DNA from: an uncultured Methylophaga sp.
GTDB lineage: Bacteria > Pseudomonadota > Gammaproteobacteria > Nitrosococcales > Methylophagaceae
Direction: 5' to 3'
DNA length: 64,000 nucleotides
Assembly: GCA_913055695.1 (NCBI GenBank)
Contig: CAJXKF010000001.1
Coordinates: 514,354-578,353, forward strand
The first letter of the stretch is position 1; every line of letters starts with the position of its first letter. The translations under genes and the position numbers were made by a program. Shown in pieces: positions 40,159 to 48,749 of this stretch. The notes below the pieces were generated by a model, which saw only the letters and a list, made by a program, of their open reading frames with translations, ran no database searches and had not been told where the DNA came from.

Positions 40159-40734
40159 ATGAATAAGCTAAAACATCTTGCCTGGCTGGCTGTCCCTGTC
40201 CTGTTGATCCAGGGTTGTGCGCCTGCCGTGGTCGGCGGTGCTGCTACCGGTGCTGCTGTCGCCTATGACCGACGTACCACCGGAACGGTCATCGATGATC
40301 AGGGCATTGAATTCAAGGCGGCCTATGCGCTGTTCAACAACAAGGAAATTTACGATCAGAGCCATATCAATGTCACCAGCTTTAATGGTGTTGTCTTACT
40401 GACCGGTGAAACCCCGAGCGAATCGCTGAAACAAAAAGCCACCGCTGAAATTAAACAGATCCCCAAAGTCAAACGCATTCACAATGAACTCGCTATCGCC
40501 GCGCCCAGTGCACTGCCCTCTCGCAGTACCGACACCTGGATTACCTCCAAGATCAAAGCTAAAATGGCCACCGATGAGCGTATCGACCCTTTCCATATCA
40601 AGGTCGTGACAGAGAGAGGCATTGTCTATTTGCTGGGATTGGTCAGCCGGGCCGAAGCCCAGCAGGCTGTCAACCTGGTCACTAATACCGCCGGTGTGCA
40701 GCGGGTGATTAAAATCTTTGAATACACTGATTAA
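40159..40734 (+). CDS. dolP: BON-domain outer-membrane lipoprotein DolP
   Basis: A 191-residue lipoprotein with signal peptide and lipobox (LLIQGCAP) followed by two BON domains. DolP (YraP) binds anionic phospholipid in the outer membrane and supports envelope integrity. I preferred the ATG at 40159 over a TTG three codons upstream, because it gives a normal signal peptide. A bidirectional hairpin terminator follows (40753-40779). Confidence 0.93.
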   Translation: MNKLKHLAWLAVPVLLIQGCAPAVVGGAATGAAVAYDRRTTGTVIDDQGIEFKAAYALFNNKEIYDQSHINVTSFNGVVLLTGETPSESLKQKATAEIKQIPKVKRIHNELAIAAPSALPSRSTDTWITSKIKAKMATDERIDPFHIKVVTERGIVYLLGLVSRAEAQQAVNLVTNTAGVQRVIKIFEYTD

Positions 40735-40752
40735 ATTTGCGTGTACTAAAAC

Positions 40753-40779
40753 AAAAAGGCTCCTGACGGAGCCTTTTTT
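40753..40779. terminator. Bidirectional intrinsic terminator between dolP and hemJ
   Basis: Stem AAAAAGGCTCC / GGAGCCTTTTTT with a 4-base loop (TGAC). It has a T-run on the plus strand and, through the A-run, on the minus strand too. It lies between the convergent genes dolP and hemJ and can end both transcripts. Confidence 0.88.
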
Positions 40780-40786
40780 ATGTCTG

Positions 40787-41212
40787 TCAGAATGGTTTCA
40801 CTACAGCGAGAATGATGATGGCTATCAACAACAGCACCGGAAATTCGTTAAACCAGCGATAAAAGCGATGGCTGCGCTGATTGTTATCAGCGGCAAACTG
40901 CTTGAGCATACGTCCGCAGATGCCGTGATAGGCAAACAGCAGTAATATCAGCGTCAGCTTGGCATGCAACCAGCCCATAGTGGCTAACTGTTCCAGCGGA
41001 TAAAAACTGAGCAACCAGAGACCGAAGACCAGGGTCAGAATCGCACTCGGCGTCATAATGCCGCGGTAAAGTTTGCGCTCCATGATTTTAAAACGGGCAT
41101 TACCGGCCTCATCGTCACAAAGCGCGTGATAGACGAACAGCCTCGGCAGGTAAAACAGGGCTGAAAACCAGGTAACAATAAAGATCAGGTGGAAAGCTTT
41201 GACCCACAGCAT
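40787..41212 (-). CDS. hemJ: Protoporphyrinogen IX oxidase HemJ
   Basis: A 141-residue membrane protein with four helices, from the UPF0093/HemJ family, which oxidises protoporphyrinogen IX in heme synthesis. The conserved N-terminal histidine helix (WVKAFHLIFIVTWFSALFYLPRLF) and the C-terminal RWFNEFPVLLL are present. HemJ fits a cell that makes heme A for the oxidase encoded in this window. Confidence 0.88.
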   Translation of the reverse strand: MLWVKAFHLIFIVTWFSALFYLPRLFVYHALCDDEAGNARFKIMERKLYRGIMTPSAILTLVFGLWLLSFYPLEQLATMGWLHAKLTLILLLFAYHGICGRMLKQFAADNNQRSHRFYRWFNEFPVLLLIAIIILAVVKPF

Positions 41213-41271
41213 GACTTACTCCTGCGACGAAAACAGTGATAGTATCAAATCAAGTAAGCCGGGAGTGAAAA

Positions 41272-41655
41272 ATGAGCGATCACGCAGTAGAGGAAAGACG
41301 TCGTTTCAGCCGCATTCCATTTGATACTGTGGCCCATATCAATACCGAAGATGGCGATGAGTTTCTTAACTGCGCGGTGCTGGATATCTCGCTCAAAGGC
41401 CTGTTGATCATTAAACCGGGCCAGTGGCAGGCCAGACTGGGTCAGGCCTGTGTCGTTGATTTACTGCTTCAACAGGGCGAAGTCGTGATTGAGATGCATG
41501 CCACTGTCGCCCATATCGATGAGGATTCAATCGGCTTTGAGTCAAAAGAGATTGATCTGGACAGCATCACGCACCTGAAACGGTTGATGGAACTCAATCT
41601 CGGGGATGAGGGCCTGTTACACAGGGAGTTATCGGCTCTTATCGATAAACACTAG
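41272..41655 (+). CDS. PilZ-domain protein
   Basis: A 127-residue protein with a PilZ domain, a likely cyclic-di-GMP receptor. The RRRFSR-type arginine motif is near the N-terminus (EERRRFSRIP) and the DxSxxG-like element is LDISLKGL. Both are close to consensus, so ligand binding is plausible. GGGAG precedes the ATG. Its stop TAG shares a CTAG with the stop of the convergent radA gene. Confidence 0.88.
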   Translation: MSDHAVEERRRFSRIPFDTVAHINTEDGDEFLNCAVLDISLKGLLIIKPGQWQARLGQACVVDLLLQQGEVVIEMHATVAHIDEDSIGFESKEIDLDSITHLKRLMELNLGDEGLLHRELSALIDKH

Positions 41656-43046
41656 CCGGTGGCGTCTCTTAAGGCGCTGATGACTTCCGACAAGTGCCTG
41701 ACAGCTGTCACCTTGATATCTTTCATGGCTTTGCGCGGTGCATTGGCAGCGGGCACAATGGCATGAGAAAAACCATGTTTTCCGGCATCGCGAATGCGCT
41801 CTTCACCTGCTTGTACCGGGCGGATTTCACCGGTCAGTCCGACTTCCCCAAACAGCACCCAATCACGGGGTAAAGCACGATTTCTGAGGCTGGAAATAAT
41901 CGCCGCCAGCACCGCCAGATCGGCACCGGTTTCGCTCAGTTTGACCCCACCCACCACATTGATGAAGACATCCTGATCATGACAGGTGATCCCGCCATGA
42001 CGATGCAGAATGGCGAGCAGCATGGCCAGACGGTTCTGCTCCAGCCCGACCGTCACCCGGCGTGGATTGCCCAACGGGCTGCTGTCGACCAGTGCCTGCA
42101 CTTCTACCAGCATGGGTCGGCTGCCTTCCCGAATCACAGTCACCACACTGCCCGGCACCGACTCTTCACCACGCGATAAAAAGATCGCCGAGGGATTACT
42201 GACTTCCTTGAGACCCAGTTCGGTCATACCGAACACGCCCAGTTCATTGACGGCGCCGAAGCGGTTTTTCACCGCGCGCAGTATGCGGAAGCGGGTTGAA
42301 GTATCGCCTTCAAAATACAATACGGTATCAACCATGTGTTCAAGTACCCGCGGTCCGGCCAGCGCACCCTGCTTGGTGACATGACCGACCAGGATCATCG
42401 TGGTGCCACTGGATTTGGCATAACGTACCAGCTGTGCCGCGCTTTCTCTGACCTGGGCGACGGTGCCCGGCGCCGACTGCAGTTGCTCGGTGAAGACGGT
42501 CTGGATTGAATCGATCACCATTACCTGGGGTTTGCGCTGCTCCGCTGTTGCGACCATCTGCTCGGCATGCGTTTCAGCCAATAACTCCAGTGGCGCCTGT
42601 TCCAGTTGCAGTCTTTCTGCCCGCAACCGGATTTGCTGCAAAGATTCCTCACCACTGATATAAAGCGGTTTGATACCGCTGCTGTCGGCCATGGTGGCCA
42701 TAGCCTGTAACAGCAGGGTCGATTTACCGATGCCGGGATCCCCGCCTATCAGCACGACTGAACCAGTCACCAGACCGCCGCCCAACACCCGGTCCAGTTC
42801 CGGTAAACCGGTGGTCCAGCGTACCGCCTGCTCTGATTTGACTTCGGACAGCGCCTGCACCTGTTTTTTCTGTTCGCCGGCATAACCGGTATGGCGCTGA
42901 ATCGCGGCTTGCGTACTTGCTGATGCACCCGACTGAATTTCTTCCGTTAAGCTGTTCCAGGCACCGCAGTCGTTACAGCGGCCCGCCCATTGTGGTGTCT
43001 GCGCGCCGCATTCCTTACAGACATAAATGCGTTTTGCTTTAGCCAT
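41652..43046 (-). CDS. radA: DNA repair ATPase RadA
   Basis: RecA-related helicase that promotes branch migration in recombination. The 464 residues carry a C4 zinc finger (CKECGAQTPQWAGRCNDC), Walker A GDPGIGKSTLL, the RadA motif KNRFGAVNELGVF, and a C-terminal Lon-like domain. The start overlaps alr by 8 bases. The end overlaps the convergent PilZ gene by four bases. Confidence 0.97.
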   Translation of the reverse strand: MAKAKRIYVCKECGAQTPQWAGRCNDCGAWNSLTEEIQSGASASTQAAIQRHTGYAGEQKKQVQALSEVKSEQAVRWTTGLPELDRVLGGGLVTGSVVLIGGDPGIGKSTLLLQAMATMADSSGIKPLYISGEESLQQIRLRAERLQLEQAPLELLAETHAEQMVATAEQRKPQVMVIDSIQTVFTEQLQSAPGTVAQVRESAAQLVRYAKSSGTTMILVGHVTKQGALAGPRVLEHMVDTVLYFEGDTSTRFRILRAVKNRFGAVNELGVFGMTELGLKEVSNPSAIFLSRGEESVPGSVVTVIREGSRPMLVEVQALVDSSPLGNPRRVTVGLEQNRLAMLLAILHRHGGITCHDQDVFINVVGGVKLSETGADLAVLAAIISSLRNRALPRDWVLFGEVGLTGEIRPVQAGEERIRDAGKHGFSHAIVPAANAPRKAMKDIKVTAVRHLSEVISALRDATG

Positions 43047-44124
43047 CTGACAGCTCCCTCTGTACGCGCCGAGTGATCACCGTGACCAGTTCATAAGGTA
43101 TCGTTTCGGCCAGTTGTGCCAGTTGCTCGACCGGCAATTCCGGTGAGCCCCACAGAATGACCTCATCACCGACCTCAGCGTGCTCAACATCATTCAGATT
43201 GAGACAAATGGTATCCATCGACACTCGTCCGACTAGCGGCGCTTTCTGACCACGGAGCCAGACCTCGGATTTATTGGAAAGGTGGCGGCTGTAACCATCG
43301 CCGTAACCAATACTGGCGACACCAATCCGGGTCGGCAATTCTGCGGTCCAGTCGCCGCCGTAACCAACCTCTTCACCGGCGTCGATGTTGTAAACCGCAA
43401 TCAGCTGCGTTTTAAGCTGCATCACCGGTTTGAGACCTAGCTCAGGTCCGCTTTTATCATCAAACGGCGAGATGCCATACAGCATCAGCCCCGGGCGCAC
43501 CCAGTCTAAGTGGGAGGCAGGATAAGAAATCACGGCTGCAGAATTAGCCAGACATACGGCAAGGCCGGTGTCGTTGTGTAAAGCCTGCATCGGTGACAAT
43601 TGCAGCTGGTTACGTTTATCACCAACCAGATCAGAGTTAGCGAAGTGACTCATCAGCCCGATTTCATCAGTCAGGTTGGCGCAGGATTTTAATATTTCCA
43701 GTGCAGCCGGTGCCTGCTCGGGTGTGATGCCGAGGCGATGCATGCCACTGTCTATCATCAGCCAGTTGAACTGTAATGGCTGAGGCAGCTTGATGCTCTG
43801 CAGCAGCTGAATCTGACTATGCAGATGAATCACCGGCGAAAGTTGATAGTCAGCCGCCTGTATGAAATCAGCTTCACTATTCACGCCTTCGAGTAAGACG
43901 ATGGGCTTTTCAATGCCCTGCTGACGAAGATGAATACCCTCACTCAGACGGGCAACAGCAAAAGCATCACTGTCAACCAGTGCTTCAGCCACAGCCATGA
44001 CGCCATGACCATAAGCATCGGCCTTGATGACGCTCATGACCGCTGAGTGCGGAGCAAATTCCCGCACCCGGGCAAGGTTATGACGCAAAGCTGTCAGGTT
44101 GATGGAAGCGACGGGAAACGCCAA
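43039..44124 (-). CDS. alr: Alanine racemase
   Basis: PLP enzyme that makes D-alanine for the cell wall, feeding Ddl in the same window. The 361 residues have the PLP lysine motif VIKADAYGHG near the start, the HRLG motif in MHRLGI, and the second catalytic tyrosine in IGYGDGYSRHL. It follows dnaB by 2 bases, an order also seen in Pseudomonas. Confidence 0.96.
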   Translation of the reverse strand: MAFPVASINLTALRHNLARVREFAPHSAVMSVIKADAYGHGVMAVAEALVDSDAFAVARLSEGIHLRQQGIEKPIVLLEGVNSEADFIQAADYQLSPVIHLHSQIQLLQSIKLPQPLQFNWLMIDSGMHRLGITPEQAPAALEILKSCANLTDEIGLMSHFANSDLVGDKRNQLQLSPMQALHNDTGLAVCLANSAAVISYPASHLDWVRPGLMLYGISPFDDKSGPELGLKPVMQLKTQLIAVYNIDAGEEVGYGGDWTAELPTRIGVASIGYGDGYSRHLSNKSEVWLRGQKAPLVGRVSMDTICLNLNDVEHAEVGDEVILWGSPELPVEQLAQLAETIPYELVTVITRRVQRELSDG

Positions 44125-44126
44125 TG

Positions 44127-45539
44127 TTATTCTCCGTCGTAGCTCATCTGGTCGTCATAATAACTCGGCGCGAAGTTTTCAAAGCGGGTGTATTTACCCT
44201 GGAAGGTCAGCGCGACGGTGCCAATCGGACCATTACGCTGCTTACCGATAATAATCTCGGCCTTGCCTTTATCCGGTGAGTCTTCGTTATAGACTTCATC
44301 ACGGTAAATAAAGACGATAAGGTCGGCGTCCTGCTCGATCGCACCGGACTCACGCAGATCCGACATCACCGGCCGTTTGTTGGGACGTTGTTCCAGACTA
44401 CGGTTCAGCTGCGACAAGGCAATCACAGGCACTTCTAATTCTTTACCCAAAGCTTTGAGGGATCGGGATATCTCAGAAATCTCGGTCGCCCGGTTTTCAC
44501 TGGACTTGCCGGCATTACCCTGCATCAGCTGCAGGTAGTCAATCACGATCAGGCTGAGACCATGCTCGCGCTTAAGACGACGGGCACGGGCACGTAATTC
44601 GGTCGGCGACAAAGCCGGTGTGTCATCAATAAACAGCGGCGCCTCATTCAACAAAGCAATGGCTGAAGTCAGACGCGGCCAATCATCATCATTGAGCTTA
44701 CCGGTACGCAGACGATGCTGATCAATCCGGCCCAGTGAAGACAGCATACGCATAGCCAGCGCATCGGCAGGCATCTCCATACTGAACACGGCAACCGGCT
44801 TTTTGCTGTGGATCGCCCCGTTCTCGGCGATATTCATGGCGAAGGTGGTTTTACCCATCGACGGACGACCGGCAACGATAATCAAATCTGCCGGCTGCAG
44901 GCCTGAGGTCTGCTCGTCAAAATCGATAAAGCCCGTTGGCAGACCGGTGATCGAACTGTCCTGTTCGAACAGGGTATCGATACGATCCACGACTTTACTC
45001 AGGACATCTTTGACCTGAACAAAGCCACCGCCACGCTTGGCGCCTTTCTCGGCGATTTCAAATACGTAGCGCTCGGCGATATCGAGCATTTCTTCCTTGG
45101 TCATGCCTTCCGGTTTGAAGGCCATGTTGGAGATACTGTTACCGACTTTGATGAGTTGCCGCAGGATCGCCCGTTCCCGGACAATTTCAGCATAGGCTGC
45201 GATATTCGCGGCGCTCGGCGTGTTACGCGCCAGCATGCCCAGATAGGCCAGTTCACCAACCTGATCCAGCTCATCGCGTTTGTCATGCCACTCTGCCAGC
45301 GTGATGACATCAACCGGCTGTGACTGCTCCATTAACTGGGCAATCGCACGGAAAATCAGCTGATGATCGTGACGATAGAAATCCTGCTCGACGAGAACAT
45401 CAGCGACCTGCTCCCAGGCGCCGTTATCGAGCATCAAACCGCCCAGTACTGACTGTTCGGCTTCGACAGAGTGAGGCGGGACTTTCAGGGCCTCTGTGGC
45501 GGTATCCTTGAACGATTCTGGATAGCTGATTTCTTCCAC
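44127..45539 (-). CDS. dnaB: Replicative DNA helicase DnaB
   Basis: Hexameric 5'-3' helicase of the replication fork. The 470 residues have the N-terminal helical collar (PPHSVEAEQSVLGGLMLD), a linker, and a RecA-like domain with Walker A GRPSMGKTTFAMN and the Walker B strand LIVIDYLQLM. No intein is present. It lies between rplI and alr. Confidence 0.97.
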   Translation of the reverse strand: MEEISYPESFKDTATEALKVPPHSVEAEQSVLGGLMLDNGAWEQVADVLVEQDFYRHDHQLIFRAIAQLMEQSQPVDVITLAEWHDKRDELDQVGELAYLGMLARNTPSAANIAAYAEIVRERAILRQLIKVGNSISNMAFKPEGMTKEEMLDIAERYVFEIAEKGAKRGGGFVQVKDVLSKVVDRIDTLFEQDSSITGLPTGFIDFDEQTSGLQPADLIIVAGRPSMGKTTFAMNIAENGAIHSKKPVAVFSMEMPADALAMRMLSSLGRIDQHRLRTGKLNDDDWPRLTSAIALLNEAPLFIDDTPALSPTELRARARRLKREHGLSLIVIDYLQLMQGNAGKSSENRATEISEISRSLKALGKELEVPVIALSQLNRSLEQRPNKRPVMSDLRESGAIEQDADLIVFIYRDEVYNEDSPDKGKAEIIIGKQRNGPIGTVALTFQGKYTRFENFAPSYYDDQMSYDGE

Positions 45540-45577
45540 AGTGCCACCTAAACCCGATTTAAGAAAGAGACAAAATA

Positions 45578-45590
45578 CAACTCAGAGTTG
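45578..45590. repeat. Short palindrome upstream of dnaB
   Basis: CAACTCAGAGTTG is a 6-bp inverted repeat around one base, about 40 bases before the dnaB ATG, followed by another AGTTGAG. It could be an operator or part of the leader, but there is no known protein to assign. Confidence 0.3.
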
Positions 45591-45611
45591 AGTTGAGAAG
45601 TTTAGCAGAAA

Positions 45612-45634
45612 ACAGGACCGGAAAACCCGGTCCT
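45612..45634 (-). terminator. Likely terminator of the rpsF-rpsR-rplI unit
   Basis: On the minus strand an 8-bp stem (AGGACCGG with CCGGTCCT, 5-base loop) is followed by GTTTTCTG. It lies downstream of rplI and before dnaB. The T-tract is short, so termination may be partial. Confidence 0.6.
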
Positions 45635-45656
45635 ATGATTTCAGCTTTAAACTTAA

Positions 45657-45688
45657 CTGAATGACCCAGATTGGACTGAGTCATTCAG
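45657..45688. repeat. Inverted repeat just after rplI
   Basis: CTGAATGAC (45657-45665) and GTCATTCAG (45680-45688) form a perfect 9-bp stem with a 14-base loop, starting 10 bases after the rplI stop. Together with the next hairpin it makes a double stem at the 3' end of the ribosomal operon mRNA. Confidence 0.6.
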
Positions 45689-45697
45689 CTATCAGCA

Positions 45698-46246
45698 TTA
45701 AGCGTCTTCTTGAGCTTTAGCAATCGCTTCTGCTTCATCGCGAGCCGCATCACGTGCTTTTCTCGCTTCTTCCGCTTCGGCGCGTGCTTGCAGTTCGGCT
45801 TCTGAAGTGACAGTCACTTTGACAGTAATCAGAACGTCAGCGTGCAGCTGAATATCGATATTGTATTCACCTGTGTGACGCAGCGGGCCAGTCGGCAGGC
45901 GCACTTCGTTGCGGTCAACTTCTGCACCGGCAGCGTTCAGCGCATCAGCAATGTCAGCAGCCGTGATGGAACCGAATAGCTTACCTTCCACACCGGCGTT
46001 CGCCATGATGTTCAGGTCACCGGCAGCAACCAGTTTCGCTTTACGGTTTTCTGCTTCAGCCAGAACTTTGGCTGCAGCGGCTTCCAGTTCAGCACGGCGT
46101 GCTTCGAACTTTTCTCTGTTTTGCTTGGTGGCTGGCAGTGCTTTACCGGTTGGTACCAGGAAGTTACGGCCATAGCCTGATTTAACAGTGACTTCGTCAC
46201 CCAGGCTACCAAGCTTTTGAACTTTTTCTAGCAAAATTACTTGCAT
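45698..46246 (-). CDS. rplI: 50S ribosomal protein L9 with extended C-terminus
   Basis: Binds domain V of 23S rRNA. The N-terminal domain [17 protein letters not shown] and the long connecting helix are typical, and the C-terminal domain has [13 protein letters not shown] and [15 protein letters not shown]. The 182 residues exceed the usual ~149. The surplus is a charged helical tail of about 30 residues after the end of the known fold, rich in Ala, Glu, Arg and Asp. Confidence 0.96.
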   Translation of the reverse strand: MQVILLEKVQKLGSLGDEVTVKSGYGRNFLVPTGKALPATKQNREKFEARRAELEAAAAKVLAEAENRKAKLVAAGDLNIMANAGVEGKLFGSITAADIADALNAAGAEVDRNEVRLPTGPLRHTGEYNIDIQLHADVLITVKVTVTSEAELQARAEAEEARKARDAARDEAEAIAKAQEDA

Positions 46247-46295
46247 CGTTCTACCCTCATTCGCAGTCGACAGACTGCTTATTCAAAACTCCGCG

Positions 46296-47207
46296 TTACT
46301 CGACTTGTGAGCGTTTGCGGAAATTAAACCACTGATCTAAAACACCTAAAGTTGCCAGCATCATTACCATCTGCGGCAGCATCAACACTAACAGCACATA
46401 CATTGTCACCAGCCAGGCTTTGCTTTTCTGTCTGAGCTTCACAATCGCGTGCACGATAGCGAGGCCCTGAATCCCGAAAGCCACCAGCATCACCGGCAAA
46501 CAGTCTGCCAGCAACGTCAGCGTATCGCTGAGCGGTGTCAGTGTCAGCGCCATCAACACTGCAGTGACTACTGCAGCAGGACGTCCCAATTGCAGTTCTC
46601 TGAACTCACTGCCAAAGCCGCCCGGATTAAATAGCTGTGACTGCCAGGCGCGGCCGATAACCAGGCCGATAACAGCATTAAAGCTGACACCAGCAGCAAT
46701 CAAACCGGTCATCATGGCTGCCAGGTTGTTGGTCACTTCTGCCGTTTCATCCTGACCCAGTTGCCAGCCGGGCTGTTCACTGAGAGATGCCATAAAGGGT
46801 TCGATCATGCCCTGCCACCAGCCGGTCAGATCCGGCACCAGTAAATGCATTAGCAAAACGGTCACGATACCCAGGCCGCTTGACGCCAGCAGCGCTGTCG
46901 CCAGAGAGCGGGAATAACCCAATGCCAGCGTTGCCAGGAATACCGGCAGCCAACTGGTCAGCAGTATCAAGCCTGCTACCCACAGCTGTCCTAGTAAGAG
47001 CCAGGCCAGCAACATGAACACCACCAGGGTGGCAGTCACGACCTTGGCGCCCTCGCCCGGGCCCATGCGCAGTGTTGTCAGCGCAATGACACCGCTCGCC
47101 AGATAATTCAGCGGTGGCAGCATCATGGCTATCGCAGACAGCAGCGCTGCGGCGACGCCCGCCTGCCATCGGCCCTGCATGGCAAAATCTGCAATTCCTC
47201 GCAGCAT
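46296..47207 (-). CDS. DUF2232-family membrane protein
   Basis: A 303-residue protein with about eight membrane helices, without a recognised catalytic motif. It lies between rpsR and rplI, where many gammaproteobacteria have a DUF2232 (YybS-like) gene of unknown function. Co-transcription with the ribosomal genes is likely. The spacing to rplI is 49 bases. Confidence 0.8.
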   Translation of the reverse strand: MLRGIADFAMQGRWQAGVAAALLSAIAMMLPPLNYLASGVIALTTLRMGPGEGAKVVTATLVVFMLLAWLLLGQLWVAGLILLTSWLPVFLATLALGYSRSLATALLASSGLGIVTVLLMHLLVPDLTGWWQGMIEPFMASLSEQPGWQLGQDETAEVTNNLAAMMTGLIAAGVSFNAVIGLVIGRAWQSQLFNPGGFGSEFRELQLGRPAAVVTAVLMALTLTPLSDTLTLLADCLPVMLVAFGIQGLAIVHAIVKLRQKSKAWLVTMYVLLVLMLPQMVMMLATLGVLDQWFNFRKRSQVE

Positions 47208-47248
47208 GGTAATGAACTAACGTTAATCAGGTGTTTGAATCAACTGTA

Positions 47249-47476
47249 TTACTTGTGCATGTCGCAGTAAGGCAACAATGCCAGGAAACGCGCACGCTTC
47301 ACACAAGTAGACAGCTGACGTTGGTAACGTGCTTTGGTACCTGTGATACGGCTGGGTACGATTTTTCCTGTTTCAGTGATGTAATTTTTCAGCAAATTGA
47401 CATCTTTGTAGTCGATCTGCTTAATACCTTCAGCGGTAAAGCGACAAAATTTTCTACGTCTAAAAAAACGAGCCAT
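47249..47476 (-). CDS. rpsR: 30S ribosomal protein S18
   Basis: A 75-residue protein starting [13 protein letters not shown], with the conserved [19 protein letters not shown] and a C-terminal ARFLALLPY. It forms a heterodimer with S6 on the platform of the 30S subunit. AGGAG precedes the ATG. It follows rpsF by 29 bases. Confidence 0.97.
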   Translation of the reverse strand: MARFFRRRKFCRFTAEGIKQIDYKDVNLLKNYITETGKIVPSRITGTKARYQRQLSTCVKRARFLALLPYCDMHK

Positions 47477-47505
47477 TGTGATTCTCCTAAATAATCAATG
47501 CAGCC

Positions 47506-47844
47506 TTAGGCTGATTTTTTCTCTTCTTCTTTTTGCATCATGGGTGACGGTTCGGTAACCGCTTCGTCCATGTTGACAACAAGATGACGGATAACAGCAT
47601 CGTTGAAACGGAATGCAGTAGTGACTTCGTTGAGTTGCTCAACGTCGCATTCAACATTCATCAGAACGTAGTGTGCTTTGTGCACTTTATTGATGGGGTA
47701 AGCCAGTTGGCGACGACCCCAGTCTTCCTGACGGTGGATTTGACCGCCCTGGCTGGTCAGCGTTTGTGTGTAACGCTCGATCATGCCCGGGACTTGCTCG
47801 CTCTGATCAGGGTGGACCAGAAACACGATTTCGTAATGTCTCAT
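47506..47844 (-). CDS. rpsF: 30S ribosomal protein S6
   Basis: The 112-residue partner of S18. It starts [18 protein letters not shown] and has the [19 protein letters not shown] core; the acidic C-terminal tail ends in EEEKKSA. First gene of the rpsF-rpsR-DUF2232-rplI unit. A structured leader lies upstream (47845-47910). Confidence 0.97.
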   Translation of the reverse strand: MRHYEIVFLVHPDQSEQVPGMIERYTQTLTSQGGQIHRQEDWGRRQLAYPINKVHKAHYVLMNVECDVEQLNEVTTAFRFNDAVIRHLVVNMDEAVTEPSPMMQKEEEKKSA

Positions 47845-47910
47845 TAGAGCTCCTCACGGTTTAAACAGCTTTATGGTCGAACCATAAAGCAAGGAGTTTT
47901 GCTTTAAGTT
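47845..47910 (-). promoter_or_regulatory. Structured rpsF leader, possible S6:S18 autoregulatory element
   Basis: On the minus strand a perfect 10-bp hairpin GCTTTATGGT-TCG-ACCATAAAGC (47868-47890) is followed by AAACCGTGAGGAGCTC and the rpsF ATG. A second hairpin, AAAGCAA with TTGCTTT further 5' (to about 47906), uses the same GCTTT, so the two stems exclude each other. S6:S18 leaders with a conserved CCG are known before rpsF in many bacteria; the ACCGTGAGG here may be that element. The match is by pattern only. Confidence 0.45.
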
Positions 47911-47957
47911 ATAAATTCTTAAGGCAATCTAATATTTTACTTGATTTTTTCAGCCGC

Positions 47958-48749
47958 TCACAAGTGGCGTTGACGATAGCCTTCAAACAGGCAGACCCCG
48001 GCGGCGACTGAAACATTCAGACTTTCTGCTTCGCCCTGCATCGGAATAAAGATGACTTCATCGCAGTTTTCACGGGTAAGACGCCGTATCCCCTTGCCTT
48101 CCGCACCCAGCACAATCGCAACAGGCCCTTTCAGATCAACCTCGAAAAGACTTTGCTGTGCGTCACCTGAGGTGCCCACCAGCCAGACGCCCAGTTGCTG
48201 CAGATCTTTAATCAGTCGGGAAAGATTGGTGACCTGCGCAAATGGCACCCGTTCTGCAGCCCCGCTGGAGATTTTGACCGCAGTGGCAGTCAGCCCAGAA
48301 GCTCTGTCCTTGGGCGCCACAACCGCATGCACCCCTGCCGCTTCAGCAGTACGCAGGCAGGCACCGAGGTTATGGGGATCCTGAACGCCATCCAGAATCA
48401 GTAAAAAAGCTGGCTCGCTCAGGTTTTCAACCAAGTCCAGCAGCCCCTTCTCATCCAGACTTTCCAGCGGCTTACAGCGCGCAGCACAGCCCTGATGCTG
48501 GACTTCAGGTGCAATCTTATCGAGGGTTTCCCGTTCAGCTTTGTGCACCACAATGCCCTGCTCCCTGGCCGCAGTCAGCAATGCTTCAACCCGCTGATCC
48601 TGACGGTCAGCGGCGAGCCAGATTTCTTTGATCCTGCTGACAGGAACATCCAGAGCGGCCTGCACAGCATGCAAGCCGTAAATAATGTCCGGATCGATAG
48701 GGGTATGTGATGCCGTTTTGACGGGTTTACGGCGCTTGGTAGGCTTCAG
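47958..48749 (-). CDS. rlmB: 23S rRNA (guanosine-2251 2'-O)-methyltransferase RlmB
   Basis: SPOUT-family rRNA methyltransferase. Motifs: NLGACLRTAEAAGVHAVV, VLGAEGKGIRRL and MQGEAESLNVSVAAG at the knot. The conserved N-terminus IIYGLHAVQAAL lies upstream of the first standard start codon (TTG at 48674, inside this motif). The frame stays open to a TAG just before 48749. I therefore extend it to a possible CTG start at 48749, which adds a basic leader (KPTKRRKPVK) and overlaps the upstream OmpA-family gene by 23 bases. AGGA stands two bases before the CTG. The exact start is uncertain; the extension itself is well supported. Confidence 0.85.
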   Translation of the reverse strand: MKPTKRRKPVKTASHTPIDPDIIYGLHAVQAALDVPVSRIKEIWLAADRQDQRVEALLTAAREQGIVVHKAERETLDKIAPEVQHQGCAARCKPLESLDEKGLLDLVENLSEPAFLLILDGVQDPHNLGACLRTAEAAGVHAVVAPKDRASGLTATAVKISSGAAERVPFAQVTNLSRLIKDLQQLGVWLVGTSGDAQQSLFEVDLKGPVAIVLGAEGKGIRRLTRENCDEVIFIPMQGEAESLNVSVAAGVCLFEGYRQRHL

